Assembly (NCBI RefSeq): GCF_000224145.3
Contig: NC_020175.2
Span: 1,500,576-1,564,575, forward strand
DNA length: 64,000 nucleotides
Direction: 5' to 3'
Source: Ciona intestinalis
Lineage: Eukaryota > Chordata > Ascidiacea > Phlebobranchia > Cionidae
Shown: positions 1-11,994 of the stretch, piece after piece
Layout: every line of letters begins with the position of its first letter
Numbering within the stretch: the stretch's first letter is position 1
Position numbers and translations under genes: made by a program
The notes under the pieces: generated by a model
What the model saw: the letters and a program-made list of their open reading frames with translations, nothing else
Database searches by the model: none
Told to the model about the DNA's origin: nothing

Positions 1-498
1 GAGGATCCCTTTCCCCTCTTTTCCCTATTTCCCTCTTTCCCGATTTCCCTCTTTTCCCGATTTCCCTCTTTTAGTGTTGTTTTCCCTATTTTCGCCTGTT
101 TTCCCTCTTTCCCTCTTTTCCCTCTTTTCCCTCTTTTCCCTCTTTTCCCTCTTTTCCCTCTTTTCCCTCTTTTCCCTCTTTTCCCTCTTTTCCCTCTTTT
201 CCCTCTTTCCCCTCTTTTCCCTGTTTTTTCCCTCTTTTCTTTATTTTTCATCTTTTCCCTTGCATGTTAGTATTGATTTTCTGCTGTTCCCTTTTTTATA
301 ATTATCAAAGTTAAGTAAATAAAATAAAACATAAAAAAAATCTCGCTTTTTTACTAAACAGCATTTCCCTGTTTTCCCTGTTTTCCTTTTCCCCTCTTTT
401 AGGAATGCAAGTTTTCCCTTTTACCCTCTTTTCCCTATTTCCCTCTTTTAGGGTTGATTTCCCTCTTTTCCCTGTTTTCCCTTTTCCCTCTTTTAGTG
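1..498. repeat. CCCTCTTTT minisatellite
   Basis: The block is pyrimidine-rich and built from a 9-base unit, CCCTCTTTT. About a dozen near-perfect tandem copies lie at about 105-215, and looser variants (CCCTATTT, CCCTGTTTT, CCTCTTTTAGGG) occur on both sides. A 75-codon open frame through it encodes only a Leu-Phe-Ser repeat and is an artefact of the 9-base period. The array may continue to the left of the window. I see no gene in it. Confidence 0.9.
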
Positions 499-1329
499 TT
501 ACCCCCGAAAACCAGTCAAAATATTAATTTACTTCACATTAATTCCTAGATTTAATATTACATAACAAGATTTATATAAATGAACACATGCCGACCATGC
601 ATTTGCATTGGTGATCCACGCTCTGTGGGCTCCGTAATGGCGGACACGAGCGCCGTTTCCTAACTTGGTCTATACTAACTTTGACCATCCCTATGCACCA
701 AAATCTAACACTTTTCACCAACCTAAAGGATTACCTTCTGGTATATGTACCGGAGGATTCTTTACTAGTGCCAACATGTTGAACACTTACCAATGCTTTA
801 GTTGTTTAGTTGATTCCAATATTGCTTGCTCATGAGCAAGTTCCAAACGTTTAACATGCTCTGCGTTGTAACTCATTGCTGTATTTAAATTTCAGAGGCA
901 AAAATTAAAAATACGTGAAACCAATGTATATAACTACAGTAGTTATATATACATTGGTGAAACTCAAGCAAAACAAACATCGGTCAAGCGTGAAAGACCA
1001 TGCTTTCCCGGGAAATTAAAATAGATGGTTTAAAGGTTTCATATAACTTATTTTACGTTGAATGCAAAAACGTATTTATACTTAAATTGAAAAGCGTGTA
1101 TTTATTTATACAAAGGAACAAAAATATCGTGTTGTATTCAATTAAGTACAAAAGGTAGTAATAGCACAGACGAGAGAGGCCACTCGTAAACTCGTTATAA
1201 CATCTGTGGTAATAGGCTCTTTTTACCAGGGCGTATCCTGTTTAAGGTAAAATAGGGAAAGTACCAAGGTTTAAATGATTCCTACCAAATTAAACTCCGG
1301 TGTTATTACTAATTTTGTGCTGCAATAAA
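499..1329. other. Gene-free DNA upstream of the ETAA1-like gene
   Basis: This stretch should hold the promoter and 5' untranslated region of the ETAA1-like gene on its right. I see no convincing coding exon, TATA box or CpG-rich core. It contains an imperfect hairpin at about 917-957 (arms starting CCAATGTATA and ending TATACATTGG). Nothing else stands out. Confidence 0.4.
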
Positions 1330-4300
1330 ATGGATGAGAGTGCCTCACAGTCGATGACTGATGTAGAAGTTGGGTGGGACTGTGGGTCACCAACCCCAAC
1401 AGCATGGAAAAGATATCAGTGTAAGTTAATTTATAGTAATTATAACATGCTGTGCTCCACTACTTCTGCCCTGCACATTTATTTACACCAAGGGTGATCC
1501 TAAATTCCTATAGAATACAGAAATTATAGCGTTCATTTTTGATACTAGTGCCATTAACATAATATTTAGACACTGTACTAACTAGACCCCAGCACCCAGC
1601 GGTACCGATCGTCCACAAGCGTCGTAGTTTAGCCTTTACCTGCGTTGTAGTCTAACCTTTCCGTGCGTCGTAGTTTGACCTTTACGTACGTTGTAGTTGA
1701 GCCTCCCCCTACGTCAAAGATTGGCAATCTGACCCGCGAACTCATTTTGACCGGCCCACGCACTATTTTGTAAATTCCCTTACACACTGCCCGTTATGAA
1801 CAATATATTGCTTATAAGCTCCAGCAAGGAGTTGCTTTTGTTTTTATTGTATCTCCCTCTCGTCTAGTCCATTCAACACACACAGTCATGTTATCAGTTT
1901 GATTGATAATTCTTAACTTTGCATCCTGCCCATTGTTACGTCAACTCCCTCAAAGGAAAATATTGTTTCCACACAACCGCGTTTATCCTTATATATGCCT
2001 TCTGATAACATGGTTTCATTATGGTTTCAACTGAAGTTGTTGAGAAATGAGTAGGCTATATATGTACCACAAAATATTAGTCACAATGGAAGCTAAACGA
2101 AGAAAAGTAGGCAATGAACGCAGAGTATTTAATGATTCATAGACAGACAAATATTTTTTTACCCTGCACCGTGGTAAACTAATCTGGTTAATCTGCACGG
2201 ATACTGTGTCTGTAAAAAAAGAATTTAATTTAAAACGGCACTACGAAGCAAAGCACCAGAAATACAGTGCTTTAAAGGGGCAATCCAGAATCGACAAACT
2301 GGACAATCTTAAACAAAACCTGGAACAACAAAGCTTGATCAGGAGAAAAGGCAGAAAAGAACACACTTGCAAGTTATGAAGTCAGCTGCTTAATTGCCAA
2401 TCACATGAAACCCTTCACTGACAAAAAAATTATTTTAGAATGTTTATTGGCGGTTGTTGACATTGTGTGCCCAGAGAAACCGAGTGTAATCTTGAATATC
2501 AGTCTTTCTGCCAGGACAGTTACAAGATGCATTGAAGAAATGTCTGCTGACGTAAAACAATCGCTTCGCAGTTGTGATGAAAAGTTTTAATATTTTTCAA
2601 TTGCACTTGACAGAGCTGCGATTGACCGGTTTAGCGACAGCCGAGCAAGCTTAGTCCAATTTAAGTTATGGACATTTTCGTGTGTCGCGGCAATAACCGT
2701 TAAATTTAGCGACGTATCGGTGTCGGGAAACCAAAATTCGACGCAACTATTTTTGTGGTGCCCAGTGTCGCCAAAATCTACCGCAGATGTCCAATCTTAC
2801 GGGACACGAAATGCCTGTCGCGGCGGTTAGCGCAGCGCCACTAAAATTTTACGAAGCGTCGCTAAAAAAATCCAGGTGTCGCCGAAGTCTGGGTCAGCAA
2901 CAAAATTGCCTATTATGAAGTGGAAATTCTTACGTGCACAGATGTAATACTATTGGATTTAGAGGACAAATAATATATCTTTAAAATGTAAAGTTTTTTA
3001 TCACTGAACTCTGCGGTATACATTTTGATAAAATGATTTGTAGTTATCTATTTTGTATTCTGAATCATTGTCTCTGATTAGAACGCTTTTCATCTTGGAT
3101 TAAATGCATTTAAAAATACGTCCTTGTATGTTTCGATAAAGTTATTATTACGCAGAATTTACTTCAGCCAGGCAGGCTGTTTGTTACGTCATAGTAGGGA
3201 TTCACACGTTGATTATTTACATCATAATAACGTTTTTTTGTATTCAATTATTGCCCCACAGGAAATTTTAACTAACTAACCAAACGTTCGTTGTATAGCC
3301 TAGTGTGGTTTATATTGCCACATATTTAGTTGCAACATCGGATGGAACAAACTTAAAAATAATACAATAAGAATCTTTCTGGAAAGCTTGTTACTACTTT
3401 TTTGCTAACCCGAGTTTCGGAATGCAGTTAAACAAACAATATTCCTAGCTACTGCTAAACAGACGATGTTCTATCGGTACATCGCAATCTAAACGATTTA
3501 GAGCTTTAGGCTGTAATAATCAACTTAAAGCTGTTCCAGAAGTATTGCTGCTTTATATTCACAATATTTTCCTCAACAAAGCAGCGTGTTTGTTACGAAA
3601 GAGTGAGGATTCACAAGTGGATTCATTGCATCATAATAGTGATTGTCTGGCCTGGCAATTAATTACCACAAATTAGCAATTCACACGGCGATTATTTGCG
3701 TCATAATAGGGATTCACACGTTCATTATTTAGCCAGCAGGTGCTTAAAAACATGTTAAATATTTGTTTTTTTCACGTCTGTTATTTAAAGGATTATCTCG
3801 TTTATACGATGAATACTTTCTATCATAGGCGCCAAGTTTTGAAATGTAGTGCAGAGGCGGAGCCTATTATGACGTAACACAATCGTGACGTCATAACACT
3901 TCGGCGTTTCATTGACGTTATTTTACGCTTGCTCAACGCTGGACGTCAGTGTTACGCGTTGATCCTTTCCCCGTGCGTATTTGCAAGATTGACCGATATA
4001 TAAATCGTTCGTTCGAGGCGACGTGCTTTCTACTTGACCTTTACGTGCGTCATAGTTTAACGTCCATGTGTGTCGTAGTTTAACGTCCACGTGCGTCGTA
4101 GTTTAACGTCCAGGTGCGTCGTAGTTTAGCCTTTCGCGCGTCGTCGTACAAAGGCAAAGCAACACATTCAATGTTAGCTACTTAGAAAATGAAAAACAAC
4201 CAATTATCCTACTCTAAAGTTTCTAAACAATGTAGGCGGTAATAAACAACCTAAATATGTTCCACAAGTAGCACTGCTGTATATTTACGATGTTTTCCTC

Positions 4301-7300
4301 AACCAAGCAGCATAATTATTACGAAATAGTAGGGATTCACACGTGGTTTCATTGCATCATAATAGCGATTGTTTGACCTGGTAATTAATTACGAGATAAT
4401 AGCAATTCACACGTTGATTGTGTGCGTCATAATAGCGATTGTCCCCTTGATTATTNNNNNNNNNNNNNNNNNNNNNNNNNNNNNNNNNNNNNNNNNNNNN
4501 NNNNNNNNNNNNNNNNNNNNNNNNNNNNNNNNNNNNNNNNNNNNNNNNNNNNNNNNNNNNNNNNNNNNNNNNNNNNNNNNNNNNNNNNNNNNNNNNNNNN
4601 NNNNNNNNNNNNNNNNNNNNNNTGTTTTCGTCAGCGTGTAGATAAAATAATATAGATAACCGATTACAAAATCAGTCACACATATTAAAAGCATGTAATA
4701 TAATTGCACTTTAAGTCCCAGAATTTTGATTTAAATAACTACAAACGATCATTACTTTGACGCGCAGTTTTACAGTCTAGAGCTACGTAAGCATGAAAAT
4801 ATGTATATACAATTTCGCATGCCTAAATATTCTCGTTCTCCGGACATTTCAAACACAAGGCGCCGCCTCCGCGCCTACGCGTACTCGGCGCCTATGCTTT
4901 CTATGCACGTGAACACAACAAGCATGTGATGTGAATACAATTTGTGTTTAGCCATATATACCTAAATATATCTATGGTTTAGCTAAAGCATGGTGGCCAC
5001 TGGCCAGACCTATTTCGCCACTATAGATTCAAGCCTTTATTTTGTTCATAACAGCGGGTAATCTTTTCTTGTAACCCTAGCGCTTCGTAACAAATTACGA
5101 TTACGAATTATCCAATTTCTCTGTTCGTATAGTCTGAATCGGGAGACAGGCGATGTTTTCGTCAGCGTGTAGATAAGATAATATAGATAACGATTACAAA
5201 ATCAGTCACACATATTAAAAGCAGTTGTAATATAATTGACTTTAAGTCCCAGAATTTTGATTTAAATCAACTACAAACGATCATTACTTTGACGCGCAGT
5301 TTTTCGTCTAGAGCTACGTAAGCGAAAATATGTATATACAATTTCTGAGGGAGATGTTCAAACACCAACAGACCCCTCTAGATCCGCCACTAATGTGACG
5401 TAATATGTCGTCAGAATAATTAAGTTTCTCGTGACAATTTGGACGTCGAAAATTGCGCTCGCCGACACCTGGCAACGAATCGCAGCACTGAATATGATAT
5501 TACAAAGTATCGCCCAGGTCGAGCTTGGACAGAAGCCAAAAAACATTGTTTGTTGGCACACGAGAACCAGAGTTTCATTACGTTACTTTTCATGAGAATA
5601 AATTCACAACAATTGCTTTGTTTGTTAGGTGTCAAATGTATGCTACCGCATGCCTCTTCCTTTATTTCCTATCCCGGCGCAGAGTGTAAAAAGTGTGTAA
5701 GTGACACTCATAAAATGTAAGAAGAGTGTAAGTGACACTCATACACGAAGTTTCGATCTCGTGGTTGGTGGGGCAGTAGGTACATTCTTTCCGATTGTTA
5801 TATTATGAAACGTTATAATTAATAGACTATTATAACAGTAAAACAGCCCTCCTGGTTGTACCCCGATTACCCTATAACGTATGCAAAGCTAGTTTGGTAG
5901 AAAAATTTTGATACAAGTTGAAGGTATCAAAAATAGCCACTATAATTTATGTATTCTAGTATCACCTTGGTCATTTATTCTGAAAGTTTTTTTGCAATTG
6001 AAATGCAGTTGATAACTGTTCGGGCATGAATCTTGTTATTTATAGTGCCATGCTCTGGTCCCAAGCATGGAAGAAAAACAACACCAGATTATAAAAGCAA
6101 ACCAGCACATAAGGTAAGCAATTGTAAACTTCAATGCTAATAGCAGTAGGTACCTGTTCAAAAGATTGGCAATAAGCATATGTCACAAAACCTGTTCAAA
6201 GCAATTTCCGTTTAATATAATAGATCCCTTACCTGCTCTTACAACAGTGATGGTGTTCAAACTCGTATTAAACATTATTTAGAAGCCAAAGGTGTTACAT
6301 GATGAAAATACGAAGAGTTATGAAATTGCAAGGAAATTAATCAGTGAATTATCCAAGTACAAGAATAACAATGTTGGTTAGTGCTGAGTTCCTTTATTCA
6401 TGTTTACTTAAAGTGTCTGGACCGTGCTCATAAAAGTTGGTTTTTAATGAAAATTTACACTTATTAAATCTTATCTGTGGTATTTTTTATGTGAAAACAA
6501 TAATTAGTTTGCCCAAAAAAACGTTTTAAAAAGTACCAAAAAATCGCCTATTGTTGCGTCACTCGCAGGTACTATGACGTAAATTAGGTCACGATCTGTT
6601 CTAACCGATCAGCTGATTTCGGCTTTGCTAGCAAAAAAAGGAATTTATGTTTGCAGCAAAGCAGAGTGTACCGTCGACATAGTGCTTTCTTTTACTTTTA
6701 AATTAAGAAATATGCGTAGGTATTGCCGTGGCCTGATTTTGTTTTTTTTAAATTGTTTGTAAGTGTATTACAGTATTACATTATTTAAATTTGTCATTTA
6801 ACAATAATGTAAAAGTGTGTGATGTATAGTCAGGTAGAAGTATTTTATCTGAAGAAGTGACGTAAGTGAAGATCCTAGTCCACTAGCAATAGGTATTGAG
6901 CCTTTTCAGATTGAACCTGTACTACCAGCAAGTGTTGGGGAAGTAGACAGGCCAAGTTTGGCTACCATGTAAAACAAGTGAAGCTGAGAAAATCAAAAAT
7001 ACAATTTGGTAGGTTGACTAAGAATAGCATTTAATAAAAATGAATGAATGAATGTAACTTACTTTATCGTTGCGTGGCCGGAAAACGACAGTCATTATCA
7101 CACGGGCTAACACCTTGTNNNNNNNNNNNNNNNNNNNNNNNNNNNNNNNNNNNNNNNNNNNNNNNNNNTCCTTATACGCACTTCAGTTGGACGCGCTTTA
7201 TTATGCTAACCAGCTTCGTTTGGTTGTAGTTTTTGCGGTAATTAAAAAGAAACGGAATACACGTCAATATACAAACACATGATTTAAACAGCGATGTTAA

Positions 7301-10300
7301 TCTAAATTAATACCTGAATTTTCGGCGTTTAAAAGTTGCAAATAATAATACAAACAATCGTGTACACACAATCGTGGGTAATCTGCAATTATGAGAAGAA
7401 CATTAGTATAAATTAAATACAAAGAAAATACACGAACATACCACGTAGAGAATGTAACCTCTGACCTCTAGTGCCAATCCTTTACTTAAATGAAATCAAA
7501 ATTATGCGCCAAGAATAAACTGAGATTGCCACGTAAAAAAACTCAATGAAGCAAAGAAACATAGATATTTAAACTTAAATAAATTTGGCAGTCAGCCAAC
7601 CGTGACATGTTGCAAATATGATATTCTTGACTGAGACCCGAGCATGGAATACAAATTTAGTGAAATCAATTTACACCAATATAGTATTTATTGTTTGCCT
7701 TCATACCAAGAAGATGTTCAATCACATGTTTATGGCATTTATTTTGTTTAGACAGTATCGCTACACAGCTGATCAGAACTTTGTTCGATAGGTACCGGAA
7801 TGACTGGAAGGAAAACCGAAAGGTTCCATCAGTACTGATCAAAAGTATAAGCGAACAACATTATAGTGACAGTTGAACAACATTTGCAAGAATGTTTCAT
7901 ACAAAATGTGATTCATGCAAGAGTTATATTGTTTTCATTCAACATTTCTAGAAATACACATTTAAATATTAATTTTTTTTTTTGTCCGGCTCAGTGGTTT
8001 AGTCGCCTGCATTCAGAACCAACGTGTCCCTTGTTCGATGCTCGATGGCGGTACTAACACTGATCGGCGTATGTGTCCTTTTACCGGACATTGCTCCAAC
8101 CCAGCGGTCACTTATGGGTTGTCCAAATTAACAGTCATATACAAGAAAAACAATTACCCACAAAGTTGCATATATGTGGTGACTCGCTGCCCAGACGAAG
8201 ATAAACCTTCTGTGGAAGTGCGTCCGGTTGTGACGTTGTGAGTACTAGTGTAGTCCTCGAATGATGTTCGCGAATCATGTGAGAAGGAGTTTGCAGAAAT
8301 AGTCCGCAGATTGAGTCCCACGGGTCAAGAATCGGGACAGAAAACGGGCTTTGTCGGAACGGAGAACGAGTCCGCAGATGGAGTCCTGTATATACGGGTC
8401 AAGAATCGGGACAGAAAATGGAACTTGGTCGGAACGGAGAACGAGTTAGCAGAAATAGTCCGCAGATGGAGTCCTACGGGTCGAGAATCGGGACAGAAAA
8501 CGGGACTTGGTCGGAACACTAGAGTCGGAACCTATACAAAGAACGTCACTTCTGGACGTACAAGGGTGTTGGGGTGATGGGCCAAGTCTGGCCTAAATCC
8601 CAGGTCCTCACGGACCTCACAGACCTCACCCATACAAAAAAAATAGAAATAGAATTAAATTATTTTCATTGTTTTGAATAAAGAACGGTTGTACCAGATG
8701 GTGGATTTGTTTCTTCTGCGCTCTCCAAGTAAATGCTGCTTACTTGATCCGAACAAGTTTCTTTGCATGTCCTAATGGGAACATATCATAGTAAAACCAT
8801 CTGAAGTAAAATGTGCACTACAAATATGGGATGACCAGCATACCAATGTAATGTTGCTTGCTTTTTTCTAAGCCCCACTCTTCCTTTTAAAAATGAAAAC
8901 ACACACACCTATATTAGGCTATATATATACTTATTATCGGTTTAGTCTTTCTTGTCTTTTTTTTAAACACAGTACCAATCAGGCATGATTACTCGACTTA
9001 TGGTAAACTCCTATAAGATATCTTTAACTACAGATATAAATATAGTCTATGCCATATGGGGAAAAAACGAAAAAAAATTCTCCACAAAGCTTGGTAGGCT
9101 ATTTTGTGTGGTTACACTGATCCCCAGGAAATAACTTCCAATAAGTTGCTGGAGCCATTTAAAGTATTGTTAATACCTTAAAAAAACGCTTTGATTTGCT
9201 TATCTATCAAAACTGCACCAATAAACCGTAAACCGCTAATAGGCCGGGTTTTTCCCATAAACGAAATATTGTATTGTTACCTCACAGTGCCTGCGAGTGA
9301 CGTTTTTTACAACTTTGAAATTTGATTTTTTAAACGTTAATATCTTTTAAATTAAAGAAAATTTTCATAAACTAGCTGTTAATTTAGCATCAGTAAGACA
9401 TAAAACTTTATTCTTATGCTAAAAACTGCGCAACCATGAGAACTGTGGCCCAGACACTTTAAATGTTTAAAAACCTTTACTTGTCATTTTTTTAAAGGAA
9501 AAACACTGTTTGTCCAGCATTGGCACCGAAAACAAAGGATGCTGAGCTGTGTGCAATGCTCAATACTGATACCATTGACACTGATGGCCACTGGCCTAAA
9601 ACACGGGTATGCATGCAAACCTGGCGTTTTTGAGGGTATGCCTGCATACCCTGCTAAGCTGACATAAAATAACGTGATTTATATGTTTGGGAAGTTTATT
9701 CAACATATTTAATTAATTATACACGACCAATGTTTTGTTACAGAGCCAACCATCAATAGTTCTATGGACCTTGTGTTTGAAATGTCCGGTCAAGGAGAAG
9801 ACTTGCCATCCTCTGTTCCTACTACACAGAATACAAGCCCTCTACTAAGTAAGCATGTTTTAAATGATGCTTGTTTAAATTAAAGTCAATATTAATTTTG
9901 AATTCTTTGTTTCTCCAGAATATGTATTTTTTTTGTCTTAAAATACAAATTTTGGTTTGTTTTTCTAAAATATACTATTTAAAGTGGGGATTATATTGTA
10001 TTTGTTTTGTGTTTATGCAGATATTCCTCAAATGGATGATGCTGCACTTTCTGATGATGATTTATTTGATGAGTCGATGCTTCGACATGCTGATGACATC
10101 ATGGAAGCATATAAGAACCCGAACAGCCAAACTAAAAACACAACAAGCACCCCTGTACGAGATGTACCTGTCAATCATGTTGAAAGTTCCAATCAATCAA
10201 AAATTGTCAATTATAAAGCGGGCATGTCAGCTGTCAAGCATTTAAAGCCAAACGCATTACTTCCCTGCAAATCCAGCTCAACTACTGTCACAGTAGAAAT

Positions 10301-11642
10301 AAAACAAACCGAGAATTTGCAGAATAGGCATATATCACCTGTGCAAGATATTACTAACAGTGCAGCCACTTGCATGAATTTATTTATGTCCAATTCATCA
10401 CAAAAGACAAAAAAACCACCATCGAAGTTTAAAAAGATGTCCCAGAAAAAAACAAAATTTCAACAAGATACCAAAGTAGTTTCCGATGTCAGTATTCCAG
10501 AAGATGTGTTGGCTTTGCTTGATATGGATGATAGTTGGGTGGAAGAAACCAAACCTTCTGTTCCCATGAACAAAGAAGACAGGTTAAATTCCAACCTAGA
10601 AAAACAACCTCAAAGCAATCAGACCTCTCAGTCAAAAATCAATCCAACAGCTTCCATCTGTAAGAACAATGGTAACAATACTAAAGCTCCATTTAACCCA
10701 TTTCAAAACAAAGTGTCTGAAAAGAACAGTGCAGGTACATTTAATCCATTTCAATGCAAAGAAAACACAAAAAGTAATGCCACTGTCAACAAAACAGTCA
10801 ATTCATCACAAAATGATACCAAAGGTTCTGGGAGGAAAGGTGGTCAAAAAAACGAGACGTTTAACCCTTTTCTAACCAAAGTACCTGCAAAAATGAGTAG
10901 TCCTGCCAACAATACATTCAATCCATCGCACAATGGTAACAAAGTTTCCGCAAGTAAAAGTAGACGAGCAGTTAATACATTTAACCCTTTTCAAACTAAA
11001 GTTCCTTCAAAATCTATCAGTCCACTAAATGGTAACAAAGTATCTTTAAACAACAATAGTGCAACCACACCAATGTTTGTTCCAAATCTAAAGCCAAAAA
11101 CTGTTGCTGCCAAAAAGACCACTACAATATCGGACCCAAAAACGGAGTGGGTTCAGAAAATAAAAAACATTCATAACAACATGCGTGAAAATGATACAAG
11201 AAAACCAGCAATGAAAGAAAATAAGAAACAGCAACCTCAAACCTCAAACTTTAAAGCATGGCAAAGCATTCAAGATACTAAAACCAATGGTAGGGTTGCT
11301 CCTCAAAAAACATCAATAATTAGAAGTGAACAGTCAAGTATGGCTAAAAAGTGGGATCCAGTTGTAAAAACAAACAACCACGAAACAAACATGAACTCTG
11401 ATGATGATGAACTATTATTGCAAGCAGTTATGTTAACTGAGGCAGAAATGGAGAAGGTCAAGGGTGAAACAAAAATGGGGCCTATCAAGCCAAAAATGGT
11501 TCAACCAATTCTTTCTGGTAAATTTGTATCACCACCTAGTGCGAATTCATCACAGGGCCGATGTACAGCGTCTGAAATCGAACGAAAAAAACGACTTGCA
11601 ATGCAACGAAGACTAATACGGCAGCAGCAACGAAAACGTTGA
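1330..11642 (+). CDS. etaa1: ETAA1-like ATR activator / RPA-binding protein, six coding exons
   Basis: Predicted exons are 1330-1420, 6046-6113, 6283-6376, 9518-9606, 9746-9848 and 10021-11642. All phases agree and give 688 residues. In vertebrates ETAA1 binds RPA on single-stranded DNA at stalled forks and activates ATR. Three parts match that family. Near the N-terminus is EVGWDCGSPTP, resembling the FWDQNSP core of the human ATR-activating domain, followed about 50 residues later by a predicted helix (SYEIARKLISEL). An acidic segment (DDAALSDDDLFDESML) starts the last exon. The extreme C-terminus, SEIERKKRLAMQRRLIRQQ, is the RPA32-binding helix type shared with XPA, TIPIN, UNG2 and SMARCAL1. 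The middle is low-complexity with repeated FNPF motifs. The last exon holds most of the protein, as in vertebrates. I recognise the family from short motifs only. The first ATG is preceded by no better start. Intron 3 (6377-9517) contains a complete piggyBac-like element. Confidence 0.72.
1607..1705. repeat. Short tandem array of a GTCGTAGTTT unit
   Basis: Four degenerate copies of a roughly 24-base unit containing GCGTCGTAGTTTAGCCTTTA lie in intron 1 of the ETAA1-like gene. The same unit recurs at about 4033-4146, so both may be parts of one larger repeated element. Confidence 0.7.
2086..2640 (+). pseudogene. Fossil hAT transposase of the GTF2IRD2/Charlie type
   Basis: The translation begins MEAKRRKVGNERRVFND, continues with TDKYFFTLHRGKLIWLIC and a BED-like segment ending LKRHYEAKH, and then, after a frame change near 2375, KPFTDKKIILECLLAVVDIV and VCPEKPSVILNISLSARTV. 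This order is typical of the hAT transposase domesticated in vertebrate GTF2IRD2 and of related animal hAT elements. An in-frame TAG lies at codon 19, the first zinc-ligand cysteine is replaced by Trp, and the rest of the transposase is absent after about 2640. It sits in intron 1 of the ETAA1-like gene and is dead. Confidence 0.72.
4033..4146. repeat. 24-base tandem array (CGTGCGTCGTAGTTTAACGT)
   Basis: Five head-to-tail copies of a 24-base unit are seen; three central copies are almost identical, and the outer ones diverge. The unit carries several CpG steps, unlike the surrounding AT-rich intron. Confidence 0.8.
4456..4622. other. Assembly gap (167 N)
   Basis: Undetermined bases. A segment immediately to the right (4623-4815) is repeated at 5156-5345, which suggests uncertain assembly here. 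Confidence 1.
4623..5345. repeat. Direct repeat of about 190 bases next to a gap
   Basis: The sequence 4623-4815 (starting TGTTTTCGTCAGCGTGTAGA) recurs in the same orientation at 5156-5345 with a few one- to three-base differences. About 340 unique bases separate the copies. The first copy abuts the gap. This may be a true duplication, or two alleles assembled side by side. Confidence 0.8.
7041..7168 (-). mobile_element. tRNA-derived SINE, truncated at a gap
   Basis: Reading on the minus strand, this is the 3' end of the window's SINE family: the GTTATAACGACTGTCGTTTT-type tail, the GGCCACGC block, then AAAGTAAGTTACATTCATTC. The 5' tRNA-like head falls in the adjacent run of N. Confidence 0.7.
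7975..8645 (+). mobile_element. SINE-headed insertion with internal 80-base tandem repeats
   Basis: The first 260 bases resemble the SINE family of this window: an A-box-like GGCTCAGTGGTTTAGTCGCC, a B-box-like TTGTTCGATGC and the ATGGGTTGTCCAAATTA body. They are followed by about 230 bases made of three copies of a roughly 80-base unit containing CGGGTCAAGAATCGGGACAG and GGTCGGAACGGAGAACGAG. The other copies of the host element lack this block, so it arrived later. Ends are judged only from that comparison. Confidence 0.6.
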
Positions 11643-11994
11643 CGTGCTTTTTCTCACGGTGTTTATAAATAATCACATTTTGTGTCTGAATTTTTTGTTC
11701 ACTCTACTTTTAATATTTCCTTCATTATGAAATGAGAACACCGATTTGATTGTGATATCGTGCAGGATAAAACACGGTACTAGCGTAACCATTTAGCCTA
11801 CATATTTTATTGTACCGTTGTATTTCCGGAAAACGCCGATATGATTTCACACCACACACGTAACCCGTCGTGACGTCTATGCACGTATAATTACGTAGCT
11901 GGTTATATAAAAAGGCTGAACTCCTAGCCCTTAGAATACCTATATATCTTAAAAGTAAAACGGCGTGGCTAAGATTCGCGCGGCTTTACCAGCG
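11643..11994. other. Intergenic region between two plus-strand genes
   Basis: These 350 bases hold the 3' end of the ETAA1-like gene and the promoter of the next gene. Around 11820-11990 the DNA becomes richer in CpG (GTAACCCGTCGTGACGTC, GATTCGCGCGG), consistent with a promoter. TGACGTC is a CRE-like core. No canonical AATAAA was found here. Confidence 0.35.

Larger units (their letters stand above)
2641..5990. other. Intronic repeat-rich DNA, no exon seen
   Basis: This is the rest of intron 1 of the ETAA1-like gene. It holds several copies of a motif reading GGGATTCACACGTTGATTAT followed by CATAATAG (about 3190-3240, 3600-3735, 4330-4450). The same motif occurs at 38270-38400 and, on the other strand, at 58790-58930 and 59320-59830. 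At 5430-5830 is a fragment related to the internal part of the hAT-like element at 41571. A run of N fills 4456-4622. Confidence 0.55.
6408..9462. mobile_element. piggyBac-like non-autonomous element with TTAA ends
   Basis: The element is bounded by TTAA at 6408-6411 and 9459-9462. Its ends are inverted repeats, AGTGTCTGGACC on the left and GGCCCAGACACT on the right. Exact TTAA flanks are the hallmark of the piggyBac superfamily. No transposase frame is visible. It contains a 50-base gap (7119-7168), a minus-strand SINE (7041-7168) and a second SINE-headed insertion (about 7975-8645). Related copies lie at 48120-52724, 50757-52611 and 62019-63947. It sits in intron 3 of the ETAA1-like gene. 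Confidence 0.78.

Noticed and set aside
74-301. 75-codon open frame (Leu-Phe-Ser repeat)
   Set aside because: It is the translation of a 9-base minisatellite; the period is a multiple of three, so the frame stays open without selection.
4369-4709. Open frames across the run of N
   Set aside because: They exist only because undetermined bases contain no stops.
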